Shown in pieces: positions 61,388-64,000 of a stretch of 64,000 bases of DNA; the stretch's first letter is position 1; the number at the start of each line of letters is the position of its first letter. The notes under the pieces are model-generated. The model had not been told where the DNA came from. It made no database searches and worked only from the letters and a program-made list of their open reading frames with translations. The position numbers and the translations under genes are program-made. The DNA is from CAYPFY01 sp964410105 (GTDB lineage Bacteria > Bacteroidota > Ignavibacteria > UBA10030 > SZUA-254), in NCBI GenBank assembly GCA_964410105.1, contig CAYPFY010000010.1:62001-126000 (forward strand), given 5' to 3'.

Positions 61388-62296
61388 ATGACGTTCTTCG
61401 CCGCGCTGCTCACCGCGTTCATCGTCTTCCTGCTCTCGGCCACGCTCGTCCTCTTCATCATCGGCCCGACGCTTCTCTTGAAGCCCCGGCGGCGCACGGC
61501 TGATTTCTACCTCCAGCTCGGAAGGCCGGTATCCCCCTCCGATGTCGGCCTCTCGTACGAAGAAATCAATGTCATCGTCGACACCGATATCAAGCTCAAC
61601 AGCTGGCTCATCCGCGCGGGGGGGCCGTCTCCGCGGGGGACGATCATCTACCTGCATGGAGTCGCGGACTGCAAGATCGACGGGATCAGGTTTGCGAAGC
61701 TCATGCACGACAATTCCTATAACGTTTTCCTCTACGACTCACGCGGCCACGGGAACAGCGGGGGATCCTATTGCACGTACGGTTACTACGAGAAGCATGA
61801 CGTCATCCGCGTGATCGACTACCTGCTGGAGAGGACCGATATCCGGCCCGGCTCATTCGGCCTGTTCGGCACGTCGATGGGGGCTGCCGTTGCCCTGCAG
61901 GCCGCTGCGATCGACAGACGGATCTCCGCCGTGGTTTCTGAAAACTCGTTTTCCACCCTCCGGACAATTTTTGACGATTACCAAAGACGGATGATCAAAT
62001 TGCCGTTCCATTACCTGCGGAACATGGTCATCGTGAGATCGGAGTTCGAGGCGAATTTCAAGGCGAGCGAGGTTTCTCCCGTCGACGCGGTCCGGCAGAT
62101 CCACATACCTCTCCTCTTCATCTATGGAACGGACGACCGCCGGATCAATTACCGTTACTCCATTCTCCTTCATAAAGACGCGAACGACCCGAAAGACATC
62201 CTGGCCATCGAGGGGGCCTCGCACACCGACATATGGGACGTGGCGGGCGAAAAGTACGAGCGGAAGCTCACGGATTTTTTCAGGAAAAACCTATGA
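61388..62296 (+). CDS. membrane-anchored alpha/beta hydrolase
   Basis: 302 residues from ATG 61388. An N-terminal membrane helix (FFAALLTAFIVFLLSATLVLF) anchors a hydrolase domain: strand and oxyanion region GTIIYLHGVADCK, nucleophile elbow FGTSMGAAV (GxSxG), the acid in FIYGTDDRRIN and the His in EGASHTDIWDV. Similar to BAAT/acyl-CoA thioester and serine peptidase-like (S9/DLH) hydrolases. Substrate unknown. Overlaps the M28 peptidase gene by 4 bases (ATGA). Confidence 0.85.
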   Translation: MTFFAALLTAFIVFLLSATLVLFIIGPTLLLKPRRRTADFYLQLGRPVSPSDVGLSYEEINVIVDTDIKLNSWLIRAGGPSPRGTIIYLHGVADCKIDGIRFAKLMHDNSYNVFLYDSRGHGNSGGSYCTYGYYEKHDVIRVIDYLLERTDIRPGSFGLFGTSMGAAVALQAAAIDRRISAVVSENSFSTLRTIFDDYQRRMIKLPFHYLRNMVIVRSEFEANFKASEVSPVDAVRQIHIPLLFIYGTDDRRINYRYSILLHKDANDPKDILAIEGASHTDIWDVAGEKYERKLTDFFRKNL

Positions 62297-64000
62297 TCCT
62301 CCTTGCCCTCCTGCTCCTTTCGGGACGCGGAGCTGACCAGAATTTTTCTGAGGATCGGGCCATGCGGGATCTCCGCCATCTCTGCGTCGAGATCGGCCCG
62401 CGCCCGATGGGGTCTCCTGCCGAACAGGAGGCGCTCAGATTCGCCGCGGAGGAATTCCGAAAGTCAGGCTGCGATACGGCCTACATCATGCCGATGGTGA
62501 TGACCGCTTCGGCGAATACAACGAGCGGCGTCGCCGTCGGGATCAAGCGGGGGCGTACCGGCCGAATGATCGTTTTCGGGGGGCACATCGATTCCGAGGG
62601 GCCCGAGGTGCCGGGGGCTGACGATGACGGTTCGGGGGCGGTGACCGTGCTGGAGCTTGCCCGGGTATTCGGGAAAAAGAGATCCGAATCGACGCTCGTT
62701 TTCTGCTGCTTCGGGGGCGAGGAGCAGGGGCTGAAAGGTTCCCGGCATTTTGTCGCCTCCTTTCCCGATATCGACAGCGTGGGCTTCATGATACAGCTCG
62801 ACATGGCGAACGGGCTCAGAGTCCTGGACATGGACCCGGACGCCAGAGTCTGGAGCGCACCGGCATGGCTCGTGCGAGGGGCTGTGGAGGAGTACCGGAA
62901 GCTGGGATACGACAATCTCCGGTATCCGACCCATTTTTTTTCCCTCAACTATTCTTCATCGCTGGGAGCGAGTTCCGACCATGAGTCGTTCCTGGATGCG
63001 GGCATCCCGGCGATCGATTTCTCCTCCGACGTTGGAAAACCGATTCACACGCCCCGCGACAACATCCAAAACTTCGAACCGGGCGGCATCCGGCGCTCGG
63101 GCCTCCTTGCCGAGAGGATTGTAGAGCGCTTCGACGGAAAAATTCCGGGCCGCGACCTCGAGCGTTACTGGCTCTATATCATCGGAGGCGTTCCTCTTAC
63201 GATCCCGATATGGGGGCTGAAGGTTTTTCTCGTGATCGCGGTTGCGATGGCTGCGGTGGCATGCATCGCGGTAGGATTACGCCGCGCGCAGCCAAGCCCC
63301 CCTCCGGGCGTCCGGGGATGGTCTTTTGTGAAAATGCTGGCGTTCGCAGTCATGATAGTCTCCTGCGGATGGTTTTCAGCCGATCTGGTCGGTTTGATTC
63401 GGGGCCTTCGGCACCCCTGGTACACATCGATCGACCTCTTCATCCTCCAGGCGGTTCTCGGTGCTCTTATCGGCGCCTGGCTTATTGTGAGAAGCGAAGG
63501 GCTGAAACTATCTCTTTCCCCCTTTCGTCACGCCCTCTTTTGCCTCATCCCGCTCATGGTTATGACCCTTTGTGCGGCATTGATCAACATCAAAGTGGCC
63601 GTTGACCCCGCTGCGTCGCTGATTCTCCTCAGCGCGTCGCTGATCGTGCGGTCGAGCGTTGTTCGCGGCGCGTTTCTCATCCTCTCCCCTCTTCCGGTCT
63701 TCCGGCTCGTTATCTCAGAGTGGCGGGACTTTCTCTTCCGCGCCTTCGGGAATATCAACACCGAGGGGATCATCCGGTGGTCAGCCTATAACGGAAGCAT
63801 GATCGTCTTCTTCACTCTCCTTCTCCTCCCCTTCTGTTTTGGTGCCGTGGCCGTTGTGCTCGACAGCGGGCGGGAGCAAACGGTCGTATCCAGCCTCCGC
63901 TCGAGAGTCCTCGTGGGGGCGTTCCTCCTGGCATTCGTCACGCTGACAGCCTACCTCTCGACGGTACCGGTCTACACCAGTCTCTGGTACCGGGACGTCC
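62293..64000 (+). CDS. M28-family metallopeptidase with C-terminal membrane domain (runs off right edge)
   Basis: At least 569 codons, no stop before the window end. Signal peptide (1-13), M28 peptidase domain (about 20-280) with a complete zinc set: His98 and Asp110 (FGGHIDSEGP, GADDDGSG), Glu143/Glu144 (CFGGEEQGLKG), Asp170 (MIQLDMAN) and His251 (IHTPRDN). From about 292 on there are seven or more membrane helices (TIPIWGLKVFLVIAVAMAAV, MLAFAVMIVSCGWFSADLVG and others), like the ER metallopeptidase 1/Fxna architecture. The start overlaps the hydrolase stop (ATGA), so they are translated together. Confidence 0.9.
   Translation, partial: MILLALLLLSGRGADQNFSEDRAMRDLRHLCVEIGPRPMGSPAEQEALRFAAEEFRKSGCDTAYIMPMVMTASANTTSGVAVGIKRGRTGRMIVFGGHIDSEGPEVPGADDDGSGAVTVLELARVFGKKRSESTLVFCCFGGEEQGLKGSRHFVASFPDIDSVGFMIQLDMANGLRVLDMDPDARVWSAPAWLVRGAVEEYRKLGYDNLRYPTHFFSLNYSSSLGASSDHESFLDAGIPAIDFSSDVGKPIHTPRDNIQNFEPGGIRRSGLLAERIVERFDGKIPGRDLERYWLYIIGGVPLTIPIWGLKVFLVIAVAMAAVACIAVGLRRAQPSPPPGVRGWSFVKMLAFAVMIVSCGWFSADLVGLIRGLRHPWYTSIDLFILQAVLGALIGAWLIVRSEGLKLSLSPFRHALFCLIPLMVMTLCAALINIKVAVDPAASLILLSASLIVRSSVVRGAFLILSPLPVFRLVISEWRDFLFRAFGNINTEGIIRWSAYNGSMIVFFTLLLLPFCFGAVAVVLDSGREQTVVSSLRSRVLVGAFLLAFVTLTAYLSTVPVYTSLWYRDV

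Noticed and set aside
1..64000. Prophage, integron or CRISPR array
   Set aside because: No integrase, capsid, portal or terminase gene, no attC-like sites and no regularly spaced direct repeats were seen; the only mobile element is the IS1595-like copy.

Overview
The window reads as chromosomal DNA from a GC-rich, Gram-negative bacterium of the Bacteroidota/Chlorobiota (FCB) side of the tree, most likely an Ignavibacteria-like lineage. Evidence for this: an LpxC-FabZ fusion gene, a cytochrome-b type sdhCAB operon, five large secreted proteins that end in the type IX secretion tail (NYPNPFNPTT-like motif plus a short beta domain), and a full set of BamA/Skp/lipid A genes. Nothing in the window names the species. 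Sixteen good promoters share the form TTG(A/C)NN-17 bp-TANNYT, with T (13) or C (3), never A, at the fifth -10 position.

Layout. 1-3.7 kb: edge of a membrane protein gene, an outer-membrane barrel, a GT-C type membrane glycosyltransferase, and an unrecognised protein with an internal duplication. 3.96-6.4 kb: tRNA-Pro(GGG) and a DUF2235/secreted protein/DUF1345 operon. 6.5-8.3 kb: a tight operon (small protein, HAD phosphatase, acpS, MerR regulator) ending in a clear terminator. 8.3-11.3 kb: a large membrane glycosyltransferase with a TPR-like tail plus a small membrane protein. 11.4-13.3 kb: sensor kinase and a helical partner. 13.4-15.3 kb: AT-rich insert with a 43-aa basic protein, a two-helix membrane protein and an IS1595-family element. 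15.4-17.5 kb: lipoprotein, heme-binding outer-membrane barrel and a second c-type cytochrome. 17.8-18.5 kb: conserved unknown. 18.6-21.9 kb: sdhCAB.

22-25.7 kb (minus): ybaB-recR-two lipoproteins-pheA-ftsX, divergent from 25.9-35.9 kb (plus): uppS-bamA-ompH-ompH-lpxD-lpxC/fabZ-lpxA-lplA-panB-surE, an envelope-biogenesis superoperon that makes the isoprenoid carrier, the outer-membrane assembly machine and its chaperones, and lipid A precursors. 36-38.3 kb: acyltransferase and an unknown lipoprotein. 38.4-52.9 kb: five T9SS cargo proteins (LVIVD/choice-of-anchor B, YCF48-like, FN3, phospholipase-D nuclease, BNR-like) interrupted by a rhomboid protease. 52.9-55.3 kb: hybrid histidine kinase with two receivers. 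55.5-61.3 kb (minus): GT4 glycosyltransferase, patatin/BamA-like protein, archease and RtcB RNA ligase in one apparent operon. 61.4-64 kb (plus): alpha/beta hydrolase and an M28 peptidase with a membrane tail that runs off the edge.

Most reading frames opposite the real genes are high-GC shadows. Several apparent TTG-start extensions were removed because the TTG is the -35 box of a promoter. The best candidates for undescribed biology are the duplicated HELHE protein (2992-3684), the heme-plugged barrel locus (15421-17502), the 43-aa/214-aa gene pair beside the IS, and the unusual -10 consensus.
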